Shown: piece after piece, positions 14,058 through 25,542 of the stretch
How positions within the stretch are numbered: the stretch's first letter is position 1
Layout: each line of letters opens with the position of its first letter
Source: Syngnathus acus
Taxonomy: Eukaryota > Chordata > Actinopteri > Syngnathiformes > Syngnathidae
DNA length: 64,000 nucleotides
Reading direction: 5' to 3'
Assembly (NCBI RefSeq): GCF_901709675.1
Contig: NC_051107.1
Location: 3,722,001-3,786,000 of the forward strand
Notes under the pieces: generated by a model
What the model was told of the DNA's origin: nothing
Databases searched by the model: none
What the model saw: only the letters and a program-made list of their open reading frames with translations
Made by a program: the position numbers and the translations under genes

Positions 14058-17000
14058 CAATTTTCAGTTTAACACACTGGATGAATGCGCTGAAGTAGTA
14101 TTAGTGGCCGCAGGTCATTTGTAGAAGAGATGACAAATTACTCTCATTTTAAAATTAGTTCCTTCTCTTTTTTAAATTTATTGTTTTTCAAACATTTCTT
14201 TATATTTCTTTAATAAAATTCATTTAAAAATATGTTCTGATTTTCCTATTTTATGATTTACAATAATTAATCAACACAATATTTCTCTAACATTTTACAC
14301 TATGCACCACCTTAAAAAAAAAAACTTGACTTTGAAGTGTCATCCTGATGACCAATGTTAAAAACAATGTAGTATAGTAGGCCTAAGTGTTCACTGTAAA
14401 CAAAAGTCAATTTATTCCTAAAAAGTCTATTTTTGTAAGCCACTGTGACATTACACATAGTTTGAACATAAATACTGTGCTAAAATTTCAGAAAATTAAA
14501 ATGTATTGCGTTGAAAAAGTAAATAAAACATCCAATGTATACTTGGGCCCGTTTCCAATGCAGAATTTGATATTTATGAGACTAACGACCTAAACTGACA
14601 GCACTTGCCATTCTGTATGCAAACAGTAATAAACGTGTCAGTGTCTGCAGGTGCCGCAAGGAAGCAAAACATGCTTACGAGACATGCCTTTGTTTACAGT
14701 CCTCACATGCGTGCTTTCCAAAGAAAAAGAAACTGATGGGAAAAACCCAAGCCCCACTTGAAGCTGCAGTTTCTGCGCATCTGTATACACGACGCCGGTC
14801 TGTTTGCCTCCTGGACCCCCCTAAGCGACGATTTATCTCACTTGAAAAATCTCTCCGCCACATTACAACACTGATTCCAGCTTAACACATAGATAAGAAT
14901 ATTCTTGGGCAAATATTGCGTAAATCACAATTTATTCCAGTAATGGTGGTGAATCATATTTTCCCACATTGCCAATCGTATTTTTTTTTTAAGCACCCCT
15001 CTGCTTTTCCTCCAGTCTCACTTTTGCAGCCTGCTGAGCTTCCCCTTCTTTCACACATCAACCAGTCTCAACTCGTCTGGAGTCTAATGAAGTCCGAACC
15101 ATGGGAAGTTGGCACCTGCACCACTGGCATCAAAACAGGAGTTCCGAACGTTCAGCGAAAGAGTGTTCCCGCCATCAAAATTTCTCAAATCGTATAAATT
15201 GATTCCATCAACACAGGAGGGTCTTTTAAGGGACAACACTCCGTTGTCCTATTTACGCAATATTTAAAAGCATGCCACAGCATGACTCAGTCAAAAACAA
15301 CAGATCCCAATAATAAATGTTCCTCTTTGATCTTCCCCCTATTTCGGTTAGATTTAAAACATGGCGTGGCTAGAGAGGCGACGCCAACAGAACCTTTTGT
15401 GCCGCGGCTCCACAGAAGTCCCCCTTTTTCTTCTAATGTGCGTTAATTGCCGCCGGACACAAAAAAAAACTCGAACCGGTGCACGGCTGAGAGATCAAAC
15501 TGGAGCGGGAAACTCCCTGTGATCAGGCCGCGATTCACCCATGCCAGGGGATCTCTTACATAAATGGGTCAGGGGTCGAAAAAAGTGACCCGGTTCCACG
15601 TGGAGGCAGACGAATCAACCAATCAGTGCAATCGATAAGCAATAGCGTAGCATCAAGATCAGCTCGTTTACGCTCAAAGCCAAAAAGTAAACAGAGCTGC
15701 AAAATAAATAAAATTTTTGAGACGAGACTACAACCGATTGGATCACCGCTGGCACGTTTTCGGGAAGGCGTAGCATCTTGACAATATCAAACAAAAGACG
15801 TTTTATTGTTTTGTCTTTGCCAAGTAGACTTCAGTTACATGCTAGAAGTCAAATGGCAAGCATGACGTCCATCTGGGCCAGAAATGAGATATGAACCCAA
15901 ATAAAAAGCTTTCGACTCAAGCCAAGGAGCGGATTAAGATGTCAAGAATACGCAAGGCGATCAAAAGAATGCCTGGACCGTAACCCGATGATAGCAAGCA
16001 TAAAATAATCCAAGCCCAATCTTGAGCATGTTTTTGGCTGTGAGGACCCAAATTTTATCAAATGGTCTTTTGGGTTCCAAGTCATGAACAGTAAATAAAT
16101 CCAAGACTAATTGACATGAGTTTGTAATTACGTGTAAATGATACAAGATGCTAATGAAGCAGCTAAAAATAACAAACACCACTGTGTTTCTGGCACAATC
16201 ATGAAATAAATTAATCAATACACACAACCTTCACTTGAGGCTCATCAGAAGTACTAGCTCACATGCTAAATAGAAAAGAAAAAAAAAATGCTAACACCCC
16301 TTGTTGTTTTACGCATGGGCGCACAACCCAATGTCATTCCGGTACTAGGAAAAACGAAATAGTGATAAATCTTCTTGGGAATGAGGAGCTATTGCGTAAT
16401 CAAGGCACACTCCGTTTGGTTTTCGTTCTTAGCGAGTCCATTTTTGAGGAGAATATTCTCACTGGTGTGAATTCAGGTCACGTTGATTTTCATTCCCAAA
16501 CATTTTCTATCCAAACTACACATCTGTTAGCGTTACTGTAGTACTACTACTTCATCGGTGATGCTACGTGGTGGGAATGTAGGTGTGTCTGGAGTACTTA
16601 ACTTGCCATAAACGATAAATAAGGGTGGAGGGAATAGTCTGGAGGAGATACTACTTTGGGAAAAATGTGAGCTAAATTCTCTGATATTATTAGGAAAGCG
16701 GATGAAGATATTCTTAATAATAATTTCCCAAGGCACCCAGTTTCTATTTTAATAGGAATTACCTCATGTTTACAAGGTGCCATATTGAGCATGGTGCCAG
16801 TTTGGATGATAAATATGTTATTTCATCTTTTGAATCCGCTTCAAATGTTTCCATAGCAACGCTGTGTTTTGATTGTGGGAGGACGGTGCAGTAGGATTGC
16901 AAGGAAAACGTGATTCTGTATTTTTAGTTTAGTTTGTTTTAAGATGACGAAAGATTGAGTCGATTATAAATAAAGCAAACTTGCACACGTTTTACTTTTG

Positions 17001-17104
17001 AAAGAACGCAGACGGGCTTTCGAGCTGTTTCTGCATCTAGGGGGGAAGGGGCAGGTGCGGTAGGCACCCATAGCCCCCCCCCTCTCTGCACGTCCCTGGT
17101 TTTA

Positions 17105-17130
17105 GACTCCGCCCACTCTCTTTTTAAACC
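17105..17130 (+). promoter_or_regulatory. Possible adm2 core promoter (GC box and TTTAAA)
   Basis: A CCGCCCA box is followed by a TTTTTAAACC element at about 17121. Both lie just upstream of a likely non-coding first exon that ends at 17222 with a good GTAAGA donor. The start site is inferred, not seen. Confidence 0.35.
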
Positions 17131-17540
17131 TGCAATGTCACCGAAAGGCGCTCAGAGAACTTGATCTTGACCACTTGAATTCAACAGCAGCAGCAGAAGC
17201 ACCTGAGTCACACTCAAAGAAGGTAAGACATCAAATAGGATTTTGAAAATGAGCTGACATTGAATTTCTTTTGCAAACCTCCATGCACTTTTTTTTTTTT
17301 TTTCCCCTTGACTAATCATCTTTTATCCTACCCCTCAGATTTGCACTTTTCCCTACCAAGCCTGGACAGTTCAACCAGTCATCAACTTTTTTAATTAGCT
17401 TTTTGTATTTTTGCACTTCATCCCACTTTTTTTCCTTTTGGGGATATTAACGTCACTGAATCAGTGCAATATCACCCAAGCCACTTTCAACTCTGCCTCC
17501 ATCTCACCAGAGCGGGTGAAGCGACAACCTTAGCCCGGAG

Positions 17541-20500
17541 ATGGGCTCCCCTCTCCCCCTTACGTTATGTTGCATCAGCCTGGTGTGCTTCCAATTGCTG
17601 TTGGCAGAGGAGCTCTTCAGGTAAGAAGAAATTCCATGTTGCCTGGCTTCTCATTGGTGGAGAAACACCTCTTAAAACTCCTGAGTTAAACATCCTACAA
17701 CTGTATCACATTTTGTGTATTCATTCATTTGACTTGTTTGCCTGAAATTCCTGAGAAAACATTTAAATTATTTTTTTTTTTTTTTGCTTAACATTTTAAC
17801 TGTTGTTGTTCAAGCTAGACAAAGTGAAACACTGTTTTATCGAGTTCTTTTGTGTAGTAGGGCAGATACTGTACTTACAGATAGCCGAGACTGCAAGGTC
17901 AAATCATTCTATCTGCTGAAAACTCCAAATATATGGAAAAAAAATGTCACTACATTTCATTTAAAAACGTGAATGGGATTTTTCTTTTCAAATCAGTAAA
18001 TATCTGAGGAAATCGGCGACCAATCCAGGGTGTCGTCTGCCCTGCGTGGGCGGATAACACAATTGTTTTAAACACACGCCAACACTTACCGGAACTCAAA
18101 TGAGACCAACTAATCTTATTTTATACACTTTTACAGTATTAAATTTAAAAAAAAAAAAATGGTGACACCTGTTGCTTTTCTATCTGTAAATCCGTTTTAA
18201 TACACACACACAAACACAATTGTGTGATGATGCTGGGAGGAATGCTGACGAGTCAGTGTGTGACTGCCCTCTACTGGAGAGTGTAGGATTTGCACAAGCT
18301 TCTCTCTGGATGTTACAAATGTCTAAGAAGGAGCTGGAAACTGTTAGCGTTGTTCCCACGGAAACATGTTGCAGGTTATGCTCAAGGGGGTGTCTGCAGA
18401 GTTTCATGCAGACTCAACTATGATCAACTATGATCATTTTTATAAAGTTAACAGTGCATATAATTACAGTCACCCCCCCCCCCCCCCCCCCCCACCTCTC
18501 ATAAATATCCTGCCTGGCTTTCATTAGGATAGCACATTGTCCCACGAAGCACATTCTGTTCTGTTCAAACGCAGACTGATAATGACAAGGGATGGCTTCA
18601 TCCTTTTTTTTTTTTTAACACGATGCACAGATGCTGAGCATGCCTGAACTCGGACGTCTGCGCCTCGGTGTTGTGCCGAGTTTGTCCTGATAAGGACACG
18701 AGGCAAAACAAAAAGGTGTTGGGGGGGGGTATTTGGAGAAATAGCAATGTCACTTTACATAATATGGACGAGAAAAGACAAGCTGAAGTTAAATATGGCT
18801 TTCGAGAAGATCAACAGATTAAATTCCTGAACTTTGAGTTCCTGAAGCCAGTAGCTTCAAAACAGAAGGTTAGTTTACAATCATGCCCCCCCCCAAAATA
18901 ATATGGCCGTTCATTTTAGTATTTTTCACACAGCATTTGGAACAGTGGTTCACATGAGCTGACGGATACTCTTGACTAAATATTTACTCGAGGAATAGAG
19001 TAATGAATGACACGGACTGGCTTGTTGAAATTGGGTGTCGCAATTGACCCGGCCGGCACGTGCCTTTCGTCTCTTTCCGTTTTATTTGTCTTCTGACCGG
19101 TTATGATTTTGTCAAGGATAGACCATTAATGTCAGGATGTTAAATCCCTGGGGGGGGGGGGGTATGAATGCCTCTACGGGGGCCGTCAAACTGTACCCGA
19201 GCTTAAAGTCGAGGTAGGGGGGAAAAAAAAACCAGGTGGGAGAATTCCGATGTGGATTAATGGCTGAGACCTAAATCCCCTCAATTTACAAAGATCCTGA
19301 AAGAGCAGATTTCCGCTCAACAACACAGAAAGTTTCAGTTAGCAGCATTATACATAAACGCAACACCACAAATAGACATCCCCTTTTTCTTTTTTTTTAA
19401 CTTCACCTTCATAACAGCACTGACCGCTGAGTCATTGTCCTCCATGAACCAGGAAGTGGTCGAAACAGGAAGTAGCCTAGACAGAAATTGAACAAATGAA
19501 TATCACATCTGAAATAAATGCCTCTTTTTTTTTACTTAAGAATATTTTTTGTTAAACTGGTCTTGGTCGAGTCAAGTTATGCCATTTTATCAAACAGCAG
19601 GCTTGAATAAATAAACACTTCACACTAAATAAATGCCACACCTTGACCCTTGAATAAATAAACACCACCAATTTGCCTTAGTGAAGGTATAATTGAAAAA
19701 TTGTATTAGACACTTGAATAAATTAACGCCACACCTCAAACAAATACTTTTTTTTTACAATCATTTCATTATCGTCCTCCATTAGAGATGGGTAGATAAA
19801 CGCAATTAGTGTACATACTGTATTAAAATGCAAAATAAATCTCGTTATGAAAGCTAGGCCGCTCATTAGACGAGTATTTCAAACTAACCTTTCCCTTATT
19901 TCAACTCTTTCCCCCGCTGCCGGGGATTACAAATTATTGCCGGCCATTAACACTAACCTTTGTTAATATTCAAACAATAGAAATCAATGCGGTAAAATTA
20001 GAGGGAAGCTTTGTCTTTTTTTCTTTCTTGTCCCCAATGGACAGTACAAATGGGTCAATTTGACCTACATTATGAAAAAAGGCTAAAAAAAAAAGGGTCA
20101 ATTTGACCCAACATACTATAGGAGGGTTATTTAATCATTTTAGGAAACTAAAATATGAAATAAAATGATAAAAATGGGTCAATTCGACCTGCAATATAAC
20201 ATGGAGGTTAAACGTTATCAGTGGGTCAATTTGACCCACAATATAAAAAGGACAGATGCCAAATTAGGGCATGGTGTCTATCAGAGGGTGGCCGATCCCT
20301 ATGAATGTATATTTTCTTTTTTTTTTTATTAATTACAGAAGAAACATTCCAAATGATCCACGACAAAAGGGTTTAAAATAGATCCATTTTCCAGTGACGT
20401 GGTTATGGCTCAGCGGCTTCGTCTTGGAAACATTGCGGTCAAGTTGCCGTAATTATTTAGTCAGCCTGTGCCACCGTCGTTACAAACGGCTAAAATAAAC

Positions 20501-21484
20501 TCCACGACAGCTTCACGCGTCAACGTGGAATCCACACGGCCGCAGGAGAATCGTGATGTCTGTCACGTCGTCCCAAGTGGAATTTTTTAAAACTTTCAAA
20601 TGCGCATGTCCTTCTCTGAGGATGCGTTTTTTTTAGTCATTTTAGGGAGTCCTCGCTATTTTTACATTTTTTTTCCCTCGTCATCATTCATCGGCTGCCA
20701 GGAAACGGTACACTGCTGGATCTACTGGTCCCAATGTGCTGCACAAACATGGAAGGTGGACAGAAAAAAAAGAAAAAAGTGAAACGCTTCCACTGTGTTT
20801 GTCAAACAGCGAACAGATGGCAGGAACTTGTTTACCGAATCGCTCGAACATTGGAACAGGTTAATTAGCCTGATGTTCATTCGCCGAAACGCTAAGAGCT
20901 CAGGCATGTTATAAATACCCATAAAAATATTCGGGTAAAGCCATTTTCAAGAAATCTCTCGGGATTAGAGTCATTAGATGAACCCGGGATGACGGAAAAA
21001 CATCTTCATTAAAACCATTGGTTTCAAAAGCATTTTTTTTTCCTCTTTGTGATTTGGATTATGATTTTACTGACGACATTTCTCTTCTCTCCTCAGCTTG
21101 GACCATCTCAACAAGCTAATCCTCTCCGAAGAGGATCTAACGTTGGTTCCTGGGGCCCAAACCAACGTCGGCAGTTCCTTCATGAAATGGCCCCTCAGGC
21201 ACCAGAAGCTTTCTAAGGCGAGAAGAAGCAACCCCAGTCTGGCATGGGCGAGACCCGCCGAGCGTTTGGGGTTCCACGGGAGTCCGCCGAGGGCCCGTCG
21301 CCACGCCCACCCTGGCACCCGGGCCCACCACTACCCCCACCATGTCCAGCTGATGCGAGTGGGTTGTGTACTGGGAACCTGCCAAGTACAGAACCTCAGT
21401 CACAGGCTTTATCAGCTTATCGGCCAGAGCGGCAGAGAGGACTCGTCGCCTATTAATCCAAGGAGCCCCCATAGTTACGGATGA
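17541..21484 (+). CDS. adm2: Adrenomedullin 2 / intermedin prohormone
   Basis: Encodes a secreted peptide of the calcitonin/CGRP family that acts through CLR-RAMP receptors on vascular tone and fluid balance. Coding exons are 17541-17620 and 21097-21484, giving 155 residues. A non-coding exon probably ends at 17222 and the second exon probably starts at 17339. The first coding exon is a signal peptide (MGSPLPLTLCC then a Leu/Cys-rich core). The second carries the propeptide, a furin-type RARR site, and a mature peptide whose ring is CVLGTC followed by QVQNLSHRLYQL. It ends in SPHSYG, where the last Gly is the amide donor, and a stop follows directly. This ring and tail match ADM2 rather than adrenomedullin 1. 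The gene diverges from sbf1, the same neighbour as in human. The 3.5-kb intron holds the palindrome cluster at 20053-20236. Confidence 0.95.
18001..18062 (+). repeat. Retroposon 3' tail relic
   Basis: The stretch GGCGACCAATCCAGGGTGT and the following GCCCTGCG resemble the common fish SINE/LINE tail 'ggcgaccagtccagggtgt...'. It is short and diverged, and lies in the adm2 intron. Confidence 0.4.
18264..18277 (-). promoter_or_regulatory. CTCF-like motif
   Basis: The minus strand reads CCAGTAGAGGGCAG, a full match to the CTCF core CCASYAGRKGGCRS. It lies in the adm2 intron. Occupancy is unknown. Confidence 0.45.
18473..18493. repeat. Poly-C tract (21 nt)
   Basis: An uninterrupted run of C in the adm2 intron. 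Confidence 0.9.
19500..19750. repeat. Degenerate AT-rich minisatellite
   Basis: Several imperfect copies of a unit like CTTGAATAAATAAACACCAC alternate with AAATAAATGCCACACC. The units are diverged, so the borders are approximate. Confidence 0.45.
20053..20236. promoter_or_regulatory. Cluster of four ERE-like palindromes (GGTCA-ATT-TGACC)
   Basis: Inverted repeats of GGTCA with a 3-nt ATT spacer occur at 20053-20065, 20096-20108, 20177-20189 (one mismatch, CGACC) and 20224-20236. Three are exact matches to the estrogen-response-element core GGTCAnnnTGACC. The two pairs are about 125 bp apart, which suggests an old local duplication. They lie in the adm2 intron. They could equally be units of a dispersed fish repeat, so function is inference. 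Confidence 0.55.
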
Positions 21485-23787
21485 GTGACCCCACTCGGCC
21501 CCCACTCCCCAGAAATCTATATCTTTCAATGTATTAGTCTGATATTACAGAACGCATCACCTGGATCACTGCTGTGCCTCTTTACTTTTTAAGCTAATTG
21601 TTCAATTTAGCATCACGCAGTTAAGTGATAACATTTGCCTTTTTTCATCCACGGACAACCTAAGCAACCTCAGTCGGACTCCTAATGTAAGGGCAAAGGA
21701 TTGTCTTCGGCTCAATCCTGTGCCTCGCTGATCAAACACCCCGAATTTTTGATTCAGCCTTAAGATAGTTTTAAGATATGAGATATACTCAAAACGAATT
21801 TTCGTTCAAACGGATGTAATGCCACTCCAGTGACTTGGGTGGCGGTAATGAGCATTGGAAAACAGTGGAGTTAGCGACAGAAGAAATTGGAGCGTGTTAA
21901 AGTGAGAAAATGAAGGGTGGTAATTCAAATACAGAAAAAATAATTTAAATACAAAACTAATGAAATCCAAAAATATATATCCTCATTTATGCTTGCAATT
22001 AAATGTATGACACAGGTCATAATACGGCCCAGAATCAAAAACTTTTATTCATATTCCGCACGTAGCACAGTGTGGAAATATTAGTCCCTTTCACATGACT
22101 CCTAAGTTCTCCCCACAAGTCAGGACTTTGTGGTTGACGGCAGTTTATTAAGGCTGACCTAATCTTTGCAGTCATATGCGGCAACAGCGGGGATTTGCTT
22201 TCAAAAATAAATATGAGCAGAGCGTGTGCCTACCACACACTTTTACACAAGGCTCCAATTCAAATGCAGTGTTTCACAAATTACCTGGCAATACTTGATA
22301 AACGGAGGGATTTACTGTACAGGTTCAGATTTTTCTTTTTCTTCTTCAGTCCGGCCCCAATATTCTCTTGTGTTTTCCCAACCGATTTAATCTGGATACA
22401 TTTCCCAAGGTTGTCTTTGGGCTCATGAGGAAACAGGGTAATACTCCCCGGTTCACTAGTTTTAAGTCTAATCTGCTCAAAGGCTTGCTTAAGGTGAAAC
22501 ATGACAATCTGTCTGGTGTAATTGAGTTAATCGATGTCCCATGATAGATTGTTATTAAACTTTTGGGAACACCGGCAACCCTTTTGGTGGATCTCTGGAA
22601 GCTGTTGCGCAATGTGTGTGTGAGCATGTGTGTTTGTGTTATTTCTTATCTCATGTTTGACTAGCGTCACAGATCATTGTGCGAGGATTTTTTTTTGTTG
22701 TCGCTTTTGTGACGTCGGCGACTATGTCACGTCTGGTGTGCAGGCTCTGCTCTCTCTTTCTCACAGGACTCTATCTTCTGAAAATACTCACATCTGGATT
22801 GTGAACACCTTATCACAAATGTAGTTGTTTTTTTGTAAATGTCCCGATTGACAGTCAGCGCACTCCAAGTAGCGACGGGGTTGACTGTGAAATGCCGTAT
22901 GTAAATAAACGCCTTCAAATTATTTAAGTCACGTATTTAAATTATATTTATGTGTTCATACGTGTTTGTCGCCAAAGAGTTTTTTTGGGTGTATTCTTGT
23001 TTTCGCCTTAAAAACCTGATACGATGATAGAAATGTACAATTTCTTCATGTTCACTATGGTGTGTAAAATAAAGAGCTATATTGTACTGCACAGAGTGTT
23101 GATCTGTATTAGGGGCCAAGACAAATAATAATTTAATTCAGGATGCTTTGAGTAAAGTACCACTTTCCTAAATCAAAGACTCCATTGCATAAGAAGGGAG
23201 GAGAGAGCATTGCCCTGATGTGGGTCAATACAAATAGCGACATCACTGATTTCTTAATGGGGGTGAATGTCAATGAAACGTCAGATCAGAAGACATCAGC
23301 TGACCTCAGCCACGTTTGGTAAAGCTTGTACGACTTAGAAGAGTTAATGAGTGACAGTGGCTTCGGTCAACAACGGGACCGGCCCGCGTACAATTATCGA
23401 CCACAACGCATTTTCAAGGGGAGGTTGAGATTGGTCTTCCACTGGAAGCACTTGAACGTGTCTTGCCATCCGTAGAGGTCATACTAAGCGGTTTGCCGAT
23501 ATGACAAAAAATGACAAACTCAAATGAGAATGACTCATACAACCACTCACTTGGAACGCAAACATTTGGTCATGTTTCACAAATGCCTGCTTTTCACAGG
23601 GTCACTCAATTTCCTCTCATCTACTGTCAAAATATATTATAGTCCCTTAACAAAATAAAATAGTCCCTCAATTTATACATGACTCAATTTACAACTTTTG
23701 GGCCATTACTATGTCAAATGATTTCTTTTGCCCTGAGTATAGATTTCAGGTGCAGCAGAAGATATGGCGGCAGTGAACTTTACAGTA

Positions 23788-24088
23788 CAGTAATCCCTAG
23801 TTTATCGCGGATTATTGGTTCCAAAAACCACCCGCGATAAGTGAAATCCGCCAAGTACGGTCACCAACAAGAAGTACTGAACGAGTTAGCGGAAAGATGC
23901 TAATTCGCGATCATGCTAACACACGAAAACGGAAGGAATGTAAACGAACATTTGGAGCAATACTACATTGTCCTAAAGGTTAGACACATGTTTCCTCAAT
24001 TTAGAAGTTTTATTTCGACTTTTAAAAAAAAAATCCGCGATGTAGTGAAGCCGCGATAAACGAAACGCGAAGTAGCGAGGGATCGCTG
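23788..24088. mobile_element. Non-autonomous Tc1/mariner (pogo/Tigger-like) MITE
   Basis: The left end begins CAGTAATCCCTAGTTTATCG and the right end, read on the minus strand, begins CAGCGATCCCTCG and later TTTATCGCGG. The ends are imperfect inverted repeats. Each end abuts a TA dinucleotide (23786-23787 and 24089-24090), the usual target-site duplication of this superfamily. The inside is 301 bp with no transposase. The family assignment rests on the resemblance of the ends to Tigger-type repeats. Confidence 0.65.
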
Positions 24089-24905
24089 TAATTCTAGCAA
24101 AAAGTGAAGAATTCTTCATGAATGGTTATATCAGCCAATCATCAACCGAAAATACGTATATTTTTCATTTCATATTTTTTTTCCGTACGTGCATAACATT
24201 CAAATAAAATGCAATGTTTTAAGAACAAATATTAAGTTGACTTAAATCTCCGTCTTTGCCCCATCAAAAGGATTAAACGGACGGTCAATGGTAAGGAAAC
24301 ACGCATTACAGATGCAAGCATCAAATAATATCTTTCAACTCACGTGACGTACTCTGTCGTTCGCGTTTTCAAAGTTGCTCGCACTTGAACGATCAAAGAG
24401 ATGTAACGAAGGTGGAGCGAATTTTTAGGAAACGGACAAAAAAAAAAATGAGTGGCGATATTTGATTTGGATACGCTCAAAAAGCATTTTCTAACCGAGC
24501 TACATTTTTAATTGCGTTTGGGCTCTATCGTTGAACGGAGGTTTTAGGGTTCGTCGAGGCCAGAACGTCGTACCTGCCTTTTTCAACACACGGCAAAGCA
24601 AGTATGTATAACGTGCGTTTTTCTCTTCAACATACATATAATTCCCTATATTTACATTTTAAATCTTATACACGCGAGTTCAAGCTAGTCATTATGCATT
24701 GTTATGCACGATAAAGTGTCCATAACCGTGAATAATCTTCTCAACTGTATTTGTTTTCATTGCATATGGTGCTACAAGTGGTGTTTTTGTAAATCAAAAT
24801 GATTGCTACTGATGTAAATTAGGAAGACAAGACAGAACAAGAAATCTTTCTAAACGAATGGTTTTGGGATGTGACTTTGGGCCATAAATTTATCGATATG
24901 CGTAC

Positions 24906-24990
24906 CTGTAATTGGGTGGCAACCAGTCAACCGTGTACATATCCCAAGTCGAAATCCGGGATCGGTTAGGACAAGCACTATCGATAAAAA
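24906..24990 (+). repeat. Retroposon 3' tail relic
   Basis: GGGTGGCAACCAGTCAACC is followed by GGTTAGGACAAGCACTATCG. This resembles the widespread fish retroposon tail with '...gaccagtc... gaggacaagcggtat...'. Diverged. Confidence 0.4.
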
Positions 24991-25542
24991 GACAAAAAAT
25001 ACAAAATGTGGGAGACCAGAAGTAGAAGAAGTAAATATATCTTAAAAGACATCAGGATATGCCTTCAAAGTGCTATGATATTTCACTGAGCCATATTGCA
25101 TCATTGCGGTTTATTATGGAGACCATCCCAACTGACATTATAAAGCACTGGCGACAAACACCTTAAGAGCCGTAGAAAATAAATGGTGGGGGCCATAAAA
25201 CTATTTTGACGTTGTAACATTTGCATTGTAAAATATATGGTAGGGTTCATTAACTATTCTGAGAGTGTGACAAGGCAAGGTAGCTTAATATAGCACATTT
25301 CACACACAAGGTTACAATTACTGAATATAATTAAAAGATCAACTTTTTGTGCGGGTATAAATTATTCAGAAATTATGATTGTTGTGATTGAGAAAATAAT
25401 TGGTTCGATTAGACAATTGAGTCGATTGTGACGTTAATAAAACACTGCATTGCAATGTCCTTAGAATTTCAATTTTGTTTTAAACGGTCGTGGTGTGACA
25501 TGGATTATGACCTCCGTTATTGTCATCTATGTCGCTCCTAGA

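Larger units (their letters stand above)
12207..17140. other. Intergenic region between divergent sbf1 and adm2
   Basis: Holds the sbf1 5' flank, which is GC-rich up to about 12400, then AT-rich sequence with many short A/T runs. No exon-like reading frame was found. Two CTCF-like motifs lie at 13712-13725 and 14044-14057. The proximal adm2 promoter begins near 17100. Confidence 0.6.
21485..25541. other. Intergenic region adm2-abcg4
   Basis: Contains the adm2 3' flank, a 301-bp TA-flanked DNA-transposon relic at 23788-24088 and a retroposon tail near 24906. No convincing exon was seen on either strand. Confidence 0.55.
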
